Shown here in pieces: positions 26,477-35,770 of a DNA stretch of 64,000 nucleotides. Position 1 is the first letter of the stretch; each line of letters opens with the position of its first letter. Origin of the DNA: an uncultured Clostridia bacterium (GTDB lineage: Bacteria > Bacillota > Clostridia > Christensenellales > CAG-314); assembly GCA_947628135.1 (NCBI GenBank), contig CANQYT010000009.1, positions 1 to 64,000 of the forward strand, given 5' to 3'. Position numbers and translations under genes: made by a program. The notes below the pieces were generated by a model. It was not told the DNA's origin. It ran no database searches and worked only from the letters and a program-made list of their open reading frames with translations.

Positions 26477-27088
26477 TTTTTCCGCGCGTATCACAGCGCC
26501 TTTGGCAAATATTTCGCAATTTTCAGCCTGGTGCACAAGCGTCAGGCTTTCTCCTTGCGCGGCGAATATCACCTCGTGCCGCCCGAAGTTACTGCCGCAC
26601 CTCAGCGAGTGTACCGTCACCTTGCGGAAATTTTTCCGTTGCGCGGCTATTGCGGCGAGTTTTTTTGCAGTGCCGCTGGGCGCGTCGCGTTTTTCCCTGC
26701 GGTGTATCTCCACGATCTCCGCGTCCCAATCGGGCAGCAAACGGCTGAGCGTTTCCACAAGACGGTAAAGCGCGTTCACCCCTTCGGCGAAATTGCTTTC
26801 CGCAACCACCGTAACTTCCCGCGCAAGTTCGTCCAACATATATTGCTGCGCCTCGTTGCGCCCTGTGACCCCCGTCACAAGCGGACAGCGGTGCGCCCGA
26901 CAGAATTTACACACTTGTTCGGTTGCTTCCGCCGCGGAAAAGTCAATCGCCACGTCCGTTTTGCCGTTGACGTCCGCAAGCGGCGCGTCCCCCTTTTCTA
27001 TCGGCACAACAACGTGACCGCGCTTTCGTGCGATATCGCATACTACTTTGCCCACTCTTCCGTTTGCTCCGAACACCGCTACGGTCAC
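26444..27088 (-). CDS. dapB: 4-hydroxy-tetrahydrodipicolinate reductase
   Basis: 214 residues, shorter than the usual 240-270. The N-terminal nucleotide site is VAVFGANGRVGKVV, then DFSAAEATEQVCKF, and the catalytic/substrate loop EIVEIHRREKRDAPSGTAKKL is present with R-R in place of the usual H-H. It reduces the dapA product in the lysine/diaminopimelate pathway. Third in the asd-dapA-dapB operon; its start overlaps the dapA stop by four bases. The shortening lies mainly between the nucleotide domain and the substrate loop. Confidence 0.9.
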   Translation of the reverse strand: MTVAVFGANGRVGKVVCDIARKRGHVVVPIEKGDAPLADVNGKTDVAIDFSAAEATEQVCKFCRAHRCPLVTGVTGRNEAQQYMLDELAREVTVVAESNFAEGVNALYRLVETLSRLLPDWDAEIVEIHRREKRDAPSGTAKKLAAIAAQRKNFRKVTVHSLRCGSNFGRHEVIFAAQGESLTLVHQAENCEIFAKGAVIRAEKLYALAQKVSN

Positions 27089-27900
27089 AGTTTCCCTCCG
27101 AAAATTTCGTCAATTGCCGCGCGCGTTGCGGCGCAGGCGTTTGTAAGGGGCAGTCTCACGTCAAACGTGTCGAAAATCCCCTTTTTGAACAGCATATATT
27201 TTATCGCTATCGGGTTTACTTCCAACGCGGCAAGGCGGGCAAGCGTTTCGAAAGTTTCCCTTTCCTTTTGCGACGCGCTTTTTTCCGCCACTTTCTTCGT
27301 GAGTCGAGGCGCAATGTTGCTCACCACGGACACGATTCCTTGCGCTCCGCGGCAAAACATCTCTTTCAGCAAACATTCGTTACCGCACAGCACCGTCGCG
27401 TAACGTGCGTATTCCGCCGTTTTGTTTGCGCCGCCCGCGTCTTTCAGAAAGGGCACAGCCTTTGTAAGCCGTTCCAGGCAGGACGGGTCGAGTTCGTATC
27501 CGCATCTTGACGGCGCGTTGTACAGCATAATCGGCAATTCCGACGCTTCCGCCACGCACAAAACGTGCCGCACAAACCCCTGCGGCGTGCATTTCACAAA
27601 GGAGGGCGGCGCAAGCAGTATGCCGTATGCTCCCCATTGCGCGGCGAGTTTTGCCGAGCGCGCGGCTCTGCGTGTGTCCGAATCTCCCACGCCCACCCAC
27701 AGCGGCGTATCGGGAGAGTATTCCGCGGCAAGGCGCACAAGGGTCGTCTTTTCCCTATCGGAAAGCAACTGCGCTTCGGCGGTAGTGCCCAGCGCAAGCA
27801 AAGCGTCCGCGTATCCTATTTGACTTTCCACAAGCCTGCGGTAACTGCGTACGTCCGTTTTGTTATCTTTGAAAGGTGTAGCAAGCGCCGTTACAAGCAT
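27085..27900 (-). CDS. dapA: 4-hydroxy-tetrahydrodipicolinate synthase
   Basis: 271 residues from the ATG whose complement ends at 27900; the ORF track extends far upstream inside asd. The TIM-barrel aldolase features are present: LVTALATPFKDN, LGTTAEAQLL (usual GTTGE loop, altered), the catalytic tyrosine in MLYNAPSRCG, and the Schiff-base lysine in FLKDAGGANKT. It condenses pyruvate with aspartate semialdehyde. It overlaps asd by ten bases, showing tight coupling. The changed GTTGE loop may affect feedback or activity. Confidence 0.93.
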   Translation of the reverse strand: MLVTALATPFKDNKTDVRSYRRLVESQIGYADALLALGTTAEAQLLSDREKTTLVRLAAEYSPDTPLWVGVGDSDTRRAARSAKLAAQWGAYGILLAPPSFVKCTPQGFVRHVLCVAEASELPIMLYNAPSRCGYELDPSCLERLTKAVPFLKDAGGANKTAEYARYATVLCGNECLLKEMFCRGAQGIVSVVSNIAPRLTKKVAEKSASQKERETFETLARLAALEVNPIAIKYMLFKKGIFDTFDVRLPLTNACAATRAAIDEIFGGKL

Positions 27901-28865
27901 TTTTCCTCCCGCATTTTGCACAGCAGAATTTCGTAAGCGTTGTACGCCGCGCCGCGCAAAAGATTGTCCGCCACGCAAAAGAAGTTGATTGCGTTTGCCG
28001 TGGTATCTTTCGTAATGCGCCCAACGCCGACGTATTTCGTGTTGCGCAGTTGCAGAGGCATCGGGTACAGTCCGCATTTCGGTTCGTCCAACAGCAAAAC
28101 GTCGGGCGCGTTTCCCAACAGGGCGCGCACCTCGTCGAGGGTGAATTTGTTTTTGAAAGCGACGTTCACAAACGCGCCGTGGCACACGGACACGGGCACG
28201 CGCACGCAAAAGGAATTGACTTTGAGGCGGGGCAGCTCCAATATTTTGCGGCTTTCGTTTTTGAGTTTTTGTTCCTCTTCGGTGTAGCCGTCGCGAGTTA
28301 CTTCGCCTATCATCGGAATGAGATTATCGTATATGGGGTGGCGAAAACTCTTCAATTTGCCGTAGCCGCGCTGTTCCGTCAGGTCGTTGAGCCCCTCTCG
28401 TCCCGCGCCGCTTGCCGACTGATACGTCACCGCGAGCAAACGCGTCGGACACAGTTGTTTCAGCGCGTTCAGCGCGATAGCAACTTGAATGGTGGAGCAG
28501 TTGGGATTGGCTATAAGCGTACTGCCGCGCGCCTCGTCGCCGTTTATGCAGGGCACAACCAGCGGCACGCCCTTTTTCAGACGGAATACGGAACTGTTGT
28601 CTATGCACACAACGCCCTTTTTTGCCGCTTTCGGCACGTATTTTGCTGAGACGTCGTTGGGCGACATAAACAATGCGTAATCGGGCGGCGGACAAAGCAG
28701 GTTTTCGCAGCTTTCCACAACAACGGATTTGTTTCTTACGCATATTTTGCGGCCGACGGAGTTTTCGCCGAACAGCCGCACTCTCACGTTGGGCATATTT
28801 GCGACGAGTGCGGTCAGTTTTTCTCCTGCCAGCCCCGTCGCGCCGACGATCGCGACAGTTTTCAT
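27891..28865 (-). CDS. asd: Aspartate-semialdehyde dehydrogenase
   Basis: 324 residues from ATG (28865) behind GAGGAAG; the ORF track adds six residues. AIVGATGLAGEKL is the NADP site, IDNSSVFRL the family motif, and LIANPNCSTIQVAIAL holds the catalytic cysteine. YQSASGAGREGL and VPVSVCHGAFVNV with the base histidine follow. It makes aspartate semialdehyde for lysine, diaminopimelate and threonine. First gene of asd-dapA-dapB. Confidence 0.95.
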   Translation of the reverse strand: MKTVAIVGATGLAGEKLTALVANMPNVRVRLFGENSVGRKICVRNKSVVVESCENLLCPPPDYALFMSPNDVSAKYVPKAAKKGVVCIDNSSVFRLKKGVPLVVPCINGDEARGSTLIANPNCSTIQVAIALNALKQLCPTRLLAVTYQSASGAGREGLNDLTEQRGYGKLKSFRHPIYDNLIPMIGEVTRDGYTEEEQKLKNESRKILELPRLKVNSFCVRVPVSVCHGAFVNVAFKNKFTLDEVRALLGNAPDVLLLDEPKCGLYPMPLQLRNTKYVGVGRITKDTTANAINFFCVADNLLRGAAYNAYEILLCKMREEKCL

Positions 28866-29004
28866 AACTTCCTCTACACACATACAATATGTCGAACAAA
28901 GTCAAACGTTGACTCAAACGCGCAAACGGGCTTGTTTTCTTTTGCATTTTCGGCTGCGAATAGGTATCTTCTTGCGCGCACGGCGTATTTGTTGCTCAAT
29001 TTAC

Positions 29005-29033
29005 TTGAAAAAAATCCTTGTATTTGATATACT
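29005..29033 (+). promoter_or_regulatory. Sigma-A promoter of the membrane protein gene
   Basis: TTGAAA and TATACT with a 17-base spacer; transcription is predicted to start near 29040, 60 bases before the ATG at 29100. Confidence 0.8.
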
Positions 29034-29099
29034 GTATAAGTACCGTTTTGCGCACAGAGCGTTTCGCGCGCAAAAACAATCAAAAAAAGGAACGTCTTT

Positions 29100-30251
29100 A
29101 TGGATTACAGCAAGATCAGACTTAACAACGAGCGCAATTCGCACGTAACAAAACGTCTCAACCGTCTGTCCACCTGGAAGTTTTTCAAGGTCATCTACCG
29201 TGAAAACGTCTGGCGGATGTTCGGCTACAACTTTTTGATACTTATGTGCGTACTTCCGATATTCATCGTGTCGATATGGGGCAGTTTCAACCTCTCCACC
29301 GTACAGCACACGTTGCCGCTGTACAACGGCTTCGGCTTTTCCACGGGCGCGTGGTTCGGCGGCACGGGCGAGTTTGCCACGGTAAACGACTACCTGTCCT
29401 CGCAGATACGCGAAATAAATCTCGTCACGGGCGCTTGGATGGTGTTGGCGTCTTTGCTTGTGACGTTGGTGTTTTCCGGCGGCTTTGCCGTCATTCGCGA
29501 CGCATTCTGGACGGGCAAACTGTCCGTAGTGGGCGTGTTCCGCAGTATGTGGAAAGGTATCAAAGCCAACCTTTTGTACGCGCTCGTCTCCACGAGTATC
29601 ATCGCTACCTCCATTTTCGGCATTTACGAACTGTTCATCTACATCAGTCAGATAGTTGGCATATTGTGGCTTGCGATAGTGGTTACGGTTGTGTTGGGCA
29701 TAGTTGACCTGTTCGTTATGATGTATCTGATGATACTCTGTTCCGTAACCGTCACCTACAAGCAGTCGATATATGAAAATCTGGACGACGCCTGGCGTTT
29801 GCTGTGGCTCAACGTCCTGCCCAATCTTCTGCACCTCATCACTGCGCTCTTGCCGATAGTGCTGTACGTACTTTTGGGCAACAGCGTCATCGGACAGTTA
29901 CTGCTGATATTTATGCTGATGTTCGGCGGACTGTACTTCCCGTTGGTGTGGCAGACGCATATGATGAAGACGTTCGCGCTGTTCCACCCCGTAGAAGTAA
30001 AGAAGAAAAAGCAAGTAAAGGCGGAGCAAGCCAAGGCGGAGCAAGCCAAAGCCGATGAAGAAAAGGCGGAAGAAGTGCAGGAGGGCGACGCTTTGCCCCC
30101 TGCCGAAACGCACCGTCCCCGTCAAAAGTCCGCCGCAAAAAGTGCCAAAGTAAAGCGTTCGGCAGCGGAAAGCAACGACGCGTTGGAAACTTCCGACGCG
30201 CAGACCGCGCCCCAAGAGGACGCCGCGGCAGAGAATGATTCCGACGAGTGA
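29100..30251 (+). CDS. YesL-like membrane protein with charged tail
   Basis: 383 residues. About six helices: FLILMCVLPIFIVSIWG, NLVTGAWMVLASLLVTLVFS, LYALVSTSIIATSIFGIYEL, IVVTVVLGIVDLFVMMYLMI and two more to about residue 290. The order of short loops and the DDAWRLLWLNVLPNLL segment resemble the YesL/DUF624 family. The last 85 residues are a K/A/E-rich tail with the octamer-like repeat AEQAKAEQAKA, probably cytoplasmic. DUF624 proteins often accompany sugar transporters, but none is adjacent here. Confidence 0.65.
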   Translation: MDYSKIRLNNERNSHVTKRLNRLSTWKFFKVIYRENVWRMFGYNFLILMCVLPIFIVSIWGSFNLSTVQHTLPLYNGFGFSTGAWFGGTGEFATVNDYLSSQIREINLVTGAWMVLASLLVTLVFSGGFAVIRDAFWTGKLSVVGVFRSMWKGIKANLLYALVSTSIIATSIFGIYELFIYISQIVGILWLAIVVTVVLGIVDLFVMMYLMILCSVTVTYKQSIYENLDDAWRLLWLNVLPNLLHLITALLPIVLYVLLGNSVIGQLLLIFMLMFGGLYFPLVWQTHMMKTFALFHPVEVKKKKQVKAEQAKAEQAKADEEKAEEVQEGDALPPAETHRPRQKSAAKSAKVKRSAAESNDALETSDAQTAPQEDAAAENDSDE

Positions 30252-30320
30252 CCGTCCCCTCCCCGAAAGATAATTCCGTTTTATGCGGACAGTATGCGAA
30301 AGTTTCGCACCGAGCGAGTT

Positions 30321-31043
30321 ATGCAACCCTATACGATATTGGCTAAATATTACGACAAATTCACCGACAAAGATTGCGACTACGTCAGATGGTCGCAATA
30401 TTTGTATCGAATTGCGCGCGCTCACGGAGTAAAAAACGTTGCCGACCTTGCCTGCGGCACGGGCAAAATGACGGAACTGCTGGCTCGTTACGGTTTTGCG
30501 TTGACGGGCGTGGACGTAAGCGCGGAAATGCTCAACGAAGCGCGATCCAAGACGTGCCGCGCCGCGTTCGTGCAGCAGGATATGCGCAAACTTCGGCTTT
30601 TGAGCCCGACGGATATGGCGGTGTGCGTCAACGACGGAGTCAACTATCTCAAACAAAACGAAGTTACGCCCTTTTTTCGACAGGTCGCCGCCAATCTGAA
30701 AGAGGGCGCGCCCTTTGTGTTCGACGTTTCTTCCCCCGACAAACTGCGCAATCAATTGGGCGACAACGTGTTCTATTGGGACGACGACGGCGAAACGCTG
30801 CTGTGGAGCAACCGTTTCTGCGGCGACTGCGTAAAGATGGAACTCACGCTGTTCGTTGCGGACGGCGACGGGCGTTACAGCCGTTTCGACGAACGACACG
30901 TTCAGTACGTCCACACGCGCGAACAACTTACCGACGCGCTTGCGGAGGCGGGTTTCGAGGTGCGCGAAGTCTCCGATTGCTACGGTTCTGAAAAAAATTT
31001 GAATTTTCGCTTAACTTTTTACGCTTTCAAGAGGTATATATAG
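30321..31043 (+). CDS. Class I SAM-dependent methyltransferase
   Basis: 240 residues from ATG 30321; the ORF track begins nine codons earlier at an unlikely site. VADLACGTGKMTELLARYG is motif I, GVDVSAEMLNEAR motif II, and VCVNDGVNYL the motif III region. The C-terminal part matches the CmoB/YjhP-type fold seen in many small-molecule methyltransferases. The substrate is unknown. It is followed one base later by hslO. Confidence 0.85.
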   Translation: MQPYTILAKYYDKFTDKDCDYVRWSQYLYRIARAHGVKNVADLACGTGKMTELLARYGFALTGVDVSAEMLNEARSKTCRAAFVQQDMRKLRLLSPTDMAVCVNDGVNYLKQNEVTPFFRQVAANLKEGAPFVFDVSSPDKLRNQLGDNVFYWDDDGETLLWSNRFCGDCVKMELTLFVADGDGRYSRFDERHVQYVHTREQLTDALAEAGFEVREVSDCYGSEKNLNFRLTFYAFKRYI

Positions 31044-31044
31044 T

Positions 31045-31905
31045 ATGTCACAACTAACAAAAGCCGTAGTAGGCGATTTTGTCGTTGTTTCCGCATTGGA
31101 AAGCAAGCGGATAGTCAACCGCGCCATAGCCGCGCACGGTCTTTCCCCCGTTGCCGCTGCGGCGATGGGCAGAGCGCTCACAATGGCGGGGCTGATGGGC
31201 AACGAATTTAAGGACGAACGCGATTATCTTACCGTCGTAATCGACGGCGGCGGACCGCTCGGCAAACTCACCGTCTGCGCCGACGGCAAAGGACGCGTCA
31301 AGGGCGACGTGGAAAATCCCGCCGTGGAGTCTCTGTTCAAGGATGACGGACATCTCGACGTGGGAAGCGCGGTGGGCTCGAAAGGCACTCTCACCGTCAT
31401 CAAGGACATCGGTCTCAAACAGCCCTATGTCGGCACGTCCCAACTTGTCAGCGGCGAGATCGCGCAGGATTTCGCCTACTACTTTGCCGACAGCGAGCAA
31501 CAGCCTTGCGGCGTAACGTTGGGCGTGGGCTTTGAAAAGGGTCGGTGCGTTGCCGCGGGCGGCGTGTGGGTACGCGTTATGCCCGGCTGTCCCGACGAAT
31601 TGCTTTCCCGCGTGGAGACGATTATGTACGCAATGGACGAAATGAGTTACCAATTTCGCGGAAGTTCCGCGCGCGACGTCATCAACAGATTTTTCGGCGA
31701 GTTTCATCCCCTTTTCGTCGGCGATTACGAAGTGGAGTACAAGTGCGATTGCGGCAAACGCAAGATAAACCGCATTGTGCGCAGTCTCGGCAAGAGCGAG
31801 GCGCTGTCCATCGTGGACGAAATGGGACAAATAGAAGTTTGCTGTCACTTTTGCGGAAAAAAATATATTTACGACCGTGAAGCGGTCGAAAGGTTATTCA
31901 AATGA
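31045..31905 (+). CDS. hslO: Hsp33 family redox-regulated chaperone
   Basis: 286 residues. The N-terminal domain has RIVNRAIAAHGLSPVAAAAMG and GGGPLGKLTVCAD, characteristic of HslO; RGSSARDVINRFFG follows near 205. The C terminus carries the zinc switch CDCG near 235 and CHFC near 265, so the four cysteines needed for oxidative activation are intact. The cytosolic chaperone prevents aggregation under oxidative stress. Its stop overlaps the next start (ATGA). Confidence 0.95.
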   Translation: MSQLTKAVVGDFVVVSALESKRIVNRAIAAHGLSPVAAAAMGRALTMAGLMGNEFKDERDYLTVVIDGGGPLGKLTVCADGKGRVKGDVENPAVESLFKDDGHLDVGSAVGSKGTLTVIKDIGLKQPYVGTSQLVSGEIAQDFAYYFADSEQQPCGVTLGVGFEKGRCVAAGGVWVRVMPGCPDELLSRVETIMYAMDEMSYQFRGSSARDVINRFFGEFHPLFVGDYEVEYKCDCGKRKINRIVRSLGKSEALSIVDEMGQIEVCCHFCGKKYIYDREAVERLFK

Positions 31906-33614
31906 ACATAAACATCAACGACAAATCGCTAATGACAGCCGCTCTCAAAAAGGCGGCGGAGGACAATCCATTCGACGCGCTGTGCCTGTTTGCTCAGGTG
32001 GACAGTTACGAAAGTCTGCTCAATCAGATAGGCTGTCTCGGCGCGCTCAACGACTTATCCTACGCCGTTGCGCTGTTCCGCAGATTGCTTTCCCGCTATT
32101 TTCTCACCCACAACTGCGTTGACGACGTAAAGCGTATGGGCGACGCGGCGGCGGAAGTGCTGCGGTACTTCGGCAACGATCTGCGCGGAGAACTTGCCGT
32201 ACGCGACGAACGGCGCATTTCCGCCGACCCCAAGTTGCTGGGTCGCTACACCTGGGGCGGACCGGACGACGACGAAGAGGATATGGAACCGGATTTTGCC
32301 GACGGGCTTGCCGCATTGCGGGAAATAATAAACTCCTATCCCGAAGAGCAGGAGGAGCGTTTCTTTGACGTCAACTCTCCGGAGTACGCCGAATACGTTC
32401 GCGAGCGAATGATCTCCGCCTTTATGGGGGGCGACATCGACAAAGCCATCGCCTTGCAAAAGGAATTTATGACGGTAAACGCGGGCGACGAACTGACGCT
32501 GGAATTGCAAATGCTGATGTGCTATTCGCGCAGAGATTGGAAAGGGGGCGTGGCTTTCGCTCTCAAAATCGCAAGCCGCGACGACGCCACCTACCGCGGA
32601 CTCGGTATGTCGGTGGAAACGCTGTACAACGCGCACGCTCACCCCGAGGTTATGGAAGAGATGCTGCTTCGTATGCTGGAATTTTCCGAGGAAATTCCCG
32701 ATACGGATATGATGAATTACATTCAGATGTCCTCATCCGCACTCGGCTACGGAGATACCACCCTTGCGCTTTGCGACGTGCTGTTTTACCACTATGAGGA
32801 CGCAGGCTGTTCCGCGCTCAACTTGTGCGCGCGCGTATATTACAACTGCGGCAGAACGGACCTCTCGCGCGAGGCGACTTTGCTGCTTCTGCGCGCCGCT
32901 CCGTGGGACGGCTCTGCAAAGGCAATGTTACATCTTCTCAACGGCAAATTGCGCTTGCGCCTTTCCGACCCGCTTCCGCTGTACGATTCATTGCGCCGCT
33001 TCGACGTGCCGAGGGAATTGTCCGCGATAGCGAAGCGCGAGTTGGAGCGAGCCCTCTCCGCCGACGGCAAATTGCACCCCGAGGCGTACTGCTACGTAGA
33101 TTGCCGACTGAAATATTGTTACGGCAAAGTGGTGTCGGGGGACACAGATGGCTTCATCAAGGCAAGCGAGGAATTTTCCGACGACTTCGCGCAGGTAGAG
33201 CCTTCCGACCCCGATTCGCTTGTCGCGTTCATAAAGGACTGCCTTGCCGACGCGCTTTCGGAAATAACTCTCAGCAGGTGTTTCCTGAAAAAACTTATCC
33301 AACTCAAATGCCGCGACAAAATTTTCCTTTCACTAATGCGCGGCTACTACACGTTGGATCTGGGCAGACTTTCCCTTTACGACGAACGTTTCGTAGACGT
33401 TTTCTGCCTGTGCGCCACGTTGCGCAAGGTGGACGCAAAACGTATGGAAAAGGTGTACCTGTCGCTTAAAGACAAGTTGCGCGATGAAACCACCGACCGC
33501 GAGATAGCCTACGCAATGCTCGCCCTCGGCTACAAAAATTTCACCGAAAGCGACGAAAGCAACTATTTCTCCGACGACGAAAAGACGTTCTACTCCCTTT
33601 GCGTAGAGGATTGA
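31902..33614 (+). CDS. Large helical (TPR-like solenoid) protein of unknown function
   Basis: 570 residues, wholly alpha-helical by eye. Residues 165-420 show helix pairs such as GDIDKAIALQKEFMTVN, RDWKGGVAFALKIASR, GYGDTTLALCDVLFYHYEDA and GRTDLSREATLLLLRAAPWD, typical of tetratricopeptide-like repeats. No signal peptide or membrane segment. Coupled to hslO by a four-base overlap, it may act with it in protein quality control, but this rests only on position. The last 25 bases overlap the opposing transporter gene. Confidence 0.7.
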   Translation: MNININDKSLMTAALKKAAEDNPFDALCLFAQVDSYESLLNQIGCLGALNDLSYAVALFRRLLSRYFLTHNCVDDVKRMGDAAAEVLRYFGNDLRGELAVRDERRISADPKLLGRYTWGGPDDDEEDMEPDFADGLAALREIINSYPEEQEERFFDVNSPEYAEYVRERMISAFMGGDIDKAIALQKEFMTVNAGDELTLELQMLMCYSRRDWKGGVAFALKIASRDDATYRGLGMSVETLYNAHAHPEVMEEMLLRMLEFSEEIPDTDMMNYIQMSSSALGYGDTTLALCDVLFYHYEDAGCSALNLCARVYYNCGRTDLSREATLLLLRAAPWDGSAKAMLHLLNGKLRLRLSDPLPLYDSLRRFDVPRELSAIAKRELERALSADGKLHPEAYCYVDCRLKYCYGKVVSGDTDGFIKASEEFSDDFAQVEPSDPDSLVAFIKDCLADALSEITLSRCFLKKLIQLKCRDKIFLSLMRGYYTLDLGRLSLYDERFVDVFCLCATLRKVDAKRMEKVYLSLKDKLRDETTDREIAYAMLALGYKNFTESDESNYFSDDEKTFYSLCVED

Positions 33615-34591
33615 CGTGCGATTTTTTTGCTCGCAGTGCGCCGCACTGCGAGTTTTTTTATGGCGAGAACAAGCGTAAACAACCCAACTGCGGCAACTGC
33701 GGCGTAACCTGCGCGCAGTGCAAAGTCCAGCCCGAACATACTCAACGCCAACGCGACACTCAACGTCAGCAGCGTACACAGCGTTTCGTCCCCCAGCACG
33801 TCGTTGAGCATTTCCGTTACGGGCACAACGTTTGCAACAAGCCCCGTCACGGAGGAGAGCAGTATCGCCGCCGCCGCGAGTATCTTCAAAGGCAGGGACA
33901 AATTCCGCAGCACGGGCGTACTCGCGGAAAAATCGCACAAGCGCAGCACGGCGATCATCAACGCCCCGACGATGAGCGCGGAAAGTACGGATACGGTCGC
34001 GTTTTCCCAAGCGGTACAGTTTTGGGACAATTTCGCCGACACTCCGAAAGTCACCGTCACGGAAAACAGCGCGTATACAAACGTGTTAGCCGCGGGCGTG
34101 TTTAGCGTACTCGTTTCTGCGCCGCGCACAAACAACGCGCCTATCGTTGCCCCCGCAAGGGCAAGGGACAGCACGTTTACCGCCTTGAACACTTTCAGTT
34201 TGGCTTTGCGCAGAACCGCCGCAACGGCAGCCGCGGCAAACGCCGCCGTAGGAAAGGGCAGCGGTGCGCCGAACAACTCGCGAAAACACGCCTCCACGCC
34301 TGCAAGCGCAGTCACCGCGCACGCAAACGAACAGAAAACTATCGCCGCACGCAACCCTTCCGCCCCCTTGCTCAGCAGACGGGCGCACGTCTGTCCCACC
34401 GTCGCGCTGTGAGTTTTCCCGCAAAATTCCCTCACGACAAACGTCGCCGCGGCAAAAGCCGCGGCAAAGGTGACCGCGCTTTTCGCGTTTCCCCAATACA
34501 GTTGCGCCTCTTTTCCGCTCAAAAAGCCCACGCCTATGCAACAGCCCGCCGTCAGCGCCGCGTCGGCAAACAGTTTCAGTATTCTTTTCAT
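33590..34591 (-). CDS. YkvI-like membrane transporter
   Basis: 333 residues with about ten membrane helices. The start FADAALTAGCCIGVGFLSGKEAQLYWG carries an unwound-helix glycine motif typical of the APC/LeuT fold, as in the YkvI family of unknown substrate. Helices alternate with short loops to the end. The gene converges on the solenoid gene with a 25-base overlap, so no terminator lies between them. The substrate cannot be inferred. Confidence 0.75.
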   Translation of the reverse strand: MKRILKLFADAALTAGCCIGVGFLSGKEAQLYWGNAKSAVTFAAAFAAATFVVREFCGKTHSATVGQTCARLLSKGAEGLRAAIVFCSFACAVTALAGVEACFRELFGAPLPFPTAAFAAAAVAAVLRKAKLKVFKAVNVLSLALAGATIGALFVRGAETSTLNTPAANTFVYALFSVTVTFGVSAKLSQNCTAWENATVSVLSALIVGALMIAVLRLCDFSASTPVLRNLSLPLKILAAAAILLSSVTGLVANVVPVTEMLNDVLGDETLCTLLTLSVALALSMFGLDFALRAGYAAVAAVGLFTLVLAIKKLAVRRTASKKIARQSSTQRE

Positions 34592-34654
34592 ACCGTATTA
34601 TTACATTTTTGCCGAATCGATTTTATTACGACGAAGAAATTTATTCCGTATCGC

Positions 34655-34683
34655 TTTACAAAATGAGATATATATGTTATAAT
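34655..34683 (+). promoter_or_regulatory. Sigma-A promoter of the stand-alone FtsK-gamma gene
   Basis: TTTACA and TATAAT with a 17-base spacer. Transcription should begin near 34690, leaving almost no leader in front of AAAGGAGG. Confidence 0.85.
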
Positions 34684-34700
34684 GCGTTTGAAAAAAGGAG

Positions 34701-34985
34701 GTGACTCATACGTACAAGAAATTGTTCGAAGAAGAGGAGGATTTTACGCTTGACCGTCTGTGCAAGAGCGCGCTGCGCTTTTGGCTGAAAGAAACAAACG
34801 GCAAAGCCTCTATATGTTCCTTGCAGCGCGGTATGGGCGTAGGCTTCGACCGTGCGGGCAGGATATTCGATTCGTTGCAGCAGTTGGGTTACATCGAGAA
34901 GAAAAACGACATATACGACTCCCGCCCGTTGCAGGTGTTTGTTACCCTTGACGAATTGGACAGGCTTTTCCCCGATATGAAGTAG
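34701..34985 (+). CDS. Stand-alone FtsK-gamma-like winged-helix protein
   Basis: About 90 residues. DRLCKSALRFWLKETNGKA, then SLQRGMGVGFDRAGRIFDSL, then LGYIEKKNDIYDSRPLQVFV, follows the FtsK/SpoIIIE gamma domain pattern closely (S-x-L-Q-R, R-A-x-R-I, then P-L-Q-V). The first codon is uncertain: GTG at 34701 is part of the GGAGGTGA ribosome site itself and the next candidate, TTG 34722, is about 20 bases away; an unusual start (ACG 34710) is possible. It may bind oriented chromosomal sites, by family analogy. Confidence 0.7.
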   Translation: MTHTYKKLFEEEEDFTLDRLCKSALRFWLKETNGKASICSLQRGMGVGFDRAGRIFDSLQQLGYIEKKNDIYDSRPLQVFVTLDELDRLFPDMK

Positions 34986-34989
34986 TGAA

Positions 34990-35575
34990 GCAATATCCGA
35001 CCACACGTGCGGCGGTCGATTGCTTGCTACTTCGTAACGCTTGCGCAATCGACGGTTAAATAGACAACATTTATTAAACCGACCTTTTCGTCTAAGGTCG
35101 GTTTCTTTTTATATAGTTAGTAACATTATCCTGTGCGCTACCGCGCCGCCGCAGTCGGACTTGGGGGTGGTGCAGGAGACCTGCACGGTCCGATTGACTT
35201 TCGCCGGGGTCTCCCCTACCCCCGGCATCCCCGGGGAGGGCGCAAAGATTCGGTACACGCCCGAACTTTGCGGAGTTTAGTTGAAAACTATAAAACTTTA
35301 CAGCTAATGAAGATTATTTTGCGTTGGAACAGCCTCACTCTAAGTGTTACAATGTCCCCGCCCGCCCCTGTTCGCGGGGAAAATGTTTACAACTGTTGAG
35401 AAAATTTGTTTCAGGTATACACGATTAAAATTCAATAGATGGTATTTTACAAAACCGACTTCCTCGTCCGAAGTCGGTTTGCTTTTTACGTAGTAAGTAA
35501 CATTATCCTGTACGCTTACGCGCCGCCGCAGTCGAAGTGGGGTACACGCCCGAACTTTGCGGAGTTTGGTTGAAA
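34990..35575 (+). repeat. Dispersed repeat family, copy B
   Basis: Related to copy A but in opposite orientation. It holds AAACCGACC/GGTCGGTTT and CCGACTTC/GAAGTCGG hairpins, two AGTAACATTATCCTGT blocks (near 35125 and 35500), TTATTTTGCGTTGGAACA and GTGTTACAATGTCCCCG. The block TACACGCCCGAACTTTGCGG occurs twice (about 35252 and 35542), so the copy itself contains an internal duplication. No gene. Confidence 0.8.
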
Positions 35576-35770
35576 CTCAGCAGGTTTGTCTTGTCGATTT
35601 ATTTCTCTTCAACGTTTATTATAAAATCTATTTTTTTGCCCGAAAAACGGGCGTATGTATGACCGTTTTTGACGATTTGCAGAGTACTATTTCACACATA
35701 GTATCCCCGAAACCGCCAAAAACGGTGTAAAAACAGGTCGCGGCGCGGTTTTCTTTGCGCCGCGTCGCCG
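35576..35770. repeat. Palindromic repeat TACTAT-N7-ATAGTA, copy 2
   Basis: TACTAT at 35685 and ATAGTA at 35698. The flanks pair over about 30 bases: ACCGTTTTTGACGATTT on the left, and a complement of ACCGTTTTTGGCGGTTT on the right. It sits downstream of the ABC permease and could serve as its terminator on the minus strand. Confidence 0.7.
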
